DNA of 5,819 bases, from positions 1 to 5,819 of the forward strand of contig NZ_JAQLFP010000053.1 of assembly GCF_028207065.1 (NCBI RefSeq), written 5' to 3'. Below are positions 5,450-5,819 of the stretch, piece by piece. The position numbers were made by a program, and so were the translations under genes. Position 1 is the stretch's first letter; the number at the start of each line of letters is the position of its first letter. The stretch is from Collinsella aerofaciens. Lineage in GTDB: Bacteria; Actinomycetota; Coriobacteriia; Coriobacteriales; Coriobacteriaceae. The notes below the pieces were generated by a model. It searched no databases and was not told where the DNA came from. It was given only the letters and a program-made list of their open reading frames with translations.

Positions 5450-5713
5450 ATGGAATATAGCGTAAACGGTATGAACGTTGATGCTAATAGGACATGCGGA
5501 AAATGCCTCTCCCAGATTCGTCGGGAGCAAGGTATCACTCAGGTTGAACTCGCAAAGAAACTGAGGGTACCTCAGTCGTTCATCTCGAAAGTCGAAACCG
5601 GGGAACGCAGTCTTAGGGTTTATGAGCAGTTCGCCTATGCAGAGGCACTTGGAATTACCGTCGGAGTTCTCGTGCAAAGACTTGAGGCGGTTCTGAGCAG
5701 CGGAGATAAATAG
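5450..5713 (+). CDS. Small XRE-family (Cro/C1-type) transcriptional regulator
   Basis: This is an 87-residue DNA-binding protein made almost entirely of one HTH_3 domain. CLSQIRREQGITQVELAKKLRV (about 19-40) leads into the recognition helix PQSFISKVETGERSL (41-55), followed by YEQFAYAEALGI and a short helical tail. The recognition helix with S-x-I/F-S-K-x-E-x-G-x-R is a strong family match. There is no sensor domain. The ATG at 5450 is preferred: the upstream TTG at 5435 lies inside the palindrome, and GGGA (5437-5440) is a weak ribosome-binding site 9 bases before 5450. An ATG at 5471 would still include the whole domain. It is divergent from the membrane-protein gene, with about 100 bases shared between them, which suggests control of that gene and of itself. 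Confidence 0.85.
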   Translation: MEYSVNGMNVDANRTCGKCLSQIRREQGITQVELAKKLRVPQSFISKVETGERSLRVYEQFAYAEALGITVGVLVQRLEAVLSSGDK

Positions 5714-5819
5714 ATTGCGCCGCGAATCGGGCGATAATTGAATCAGCGAATGCGATTATCCTGTCGAGGCTGCGCAGGTCCCCTTGGGGCTTCCCCTGAA
5801 AACAATCCGCAGATCGAAT
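5714..5819. other. Unassigned end of window
   Basis: No start codon with a ribosome-binding site, RNA gene or strong terminator is visible. Only small inverted strings are present, such as CCCCTTGGGG near 5779 and GATAAT/ATTATC near 5734-5760, and these are too weak to call. A minus-strand frame is open across the edge and could be the end of an unseen gene, but nothing in it is recognisable. Confidence 0.4.

Noticed and set aside
5714..5819. Possible tRNA or small RNA at the window end
   Set aside because: No cloverleaf arms, T-loop consensus or CCA end could be assembled from the sequence.

Overview
The window looks like chromosomal DNA of a Gram-positive, fairly GC-rich gut anaerobe. The strict-anaerobe glycyl-radical gene, the protein sequences and the codon use are most reminiscent of Coriobacteriia (Collinsella or a relative). 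That placement comes from recognising family resemblance by eye, not from a search.

Left half (about 1-2661) is core housekeeping, all on the + strand. It holds pflA, the radical-SAM activase of pyruvate formate-lyase (124-942); a 73-codon remnant resembling the C-terminus of a class A beta-lactamase-like serine hydrolase (992-1213); mtnN, the MTA/SAH nucleosidase (1292-2032); and engB/ysxC, a ribosome-assembly GTPase (2071-2661). mtnN and engB are 38 bases apart and probably cotranscribed. The remnant starts directly after an in-frame stop and beside a GGGGACAGACTTAAAT-type motif, which suggests a rearrangement scar.

Right half (about 2662-5713) is visibly more AT-rich and accessory. First comes a two-gene cassette: a DUF3990-like protein with ADP-ribosyltransferase-style motifs (2755-3438), overlapped by 35 bases by a protein with an uncharacterised N-terminal domain and a C-terminal XRE helix-turn-helix (3404-4102). 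In front of the cassette lies a perfect 20-bp inverted repeat, each arm of which is itself a TATCAC-N4-GTGATA palindrome, so there are two operator-like sites. This layout suggests a self-regulated toxin-antitoxin or defence-like module. A GC-rich hairpin (4220-4253) separates it from a convergent gene.

The convergent minus-strand gene (5347 down to 4335) encodes a single-pass membrane protein with an acidic Ser-rich cytoplasmic tail and extracytoplasmic tandem cysteine (zinc-ribbon-like) repeats of 26 residues. Its last 54 codons are displaced by one base near 4487-4500, so the reading frame as written stops early at 4487. Divergent from it is a small XRE regulator (5450-5713), with an ATATATCC-N7-GGATATAT palindrome in the shared intergenic region that could control both genes. 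The final 106 bases hold nothing I recognise.
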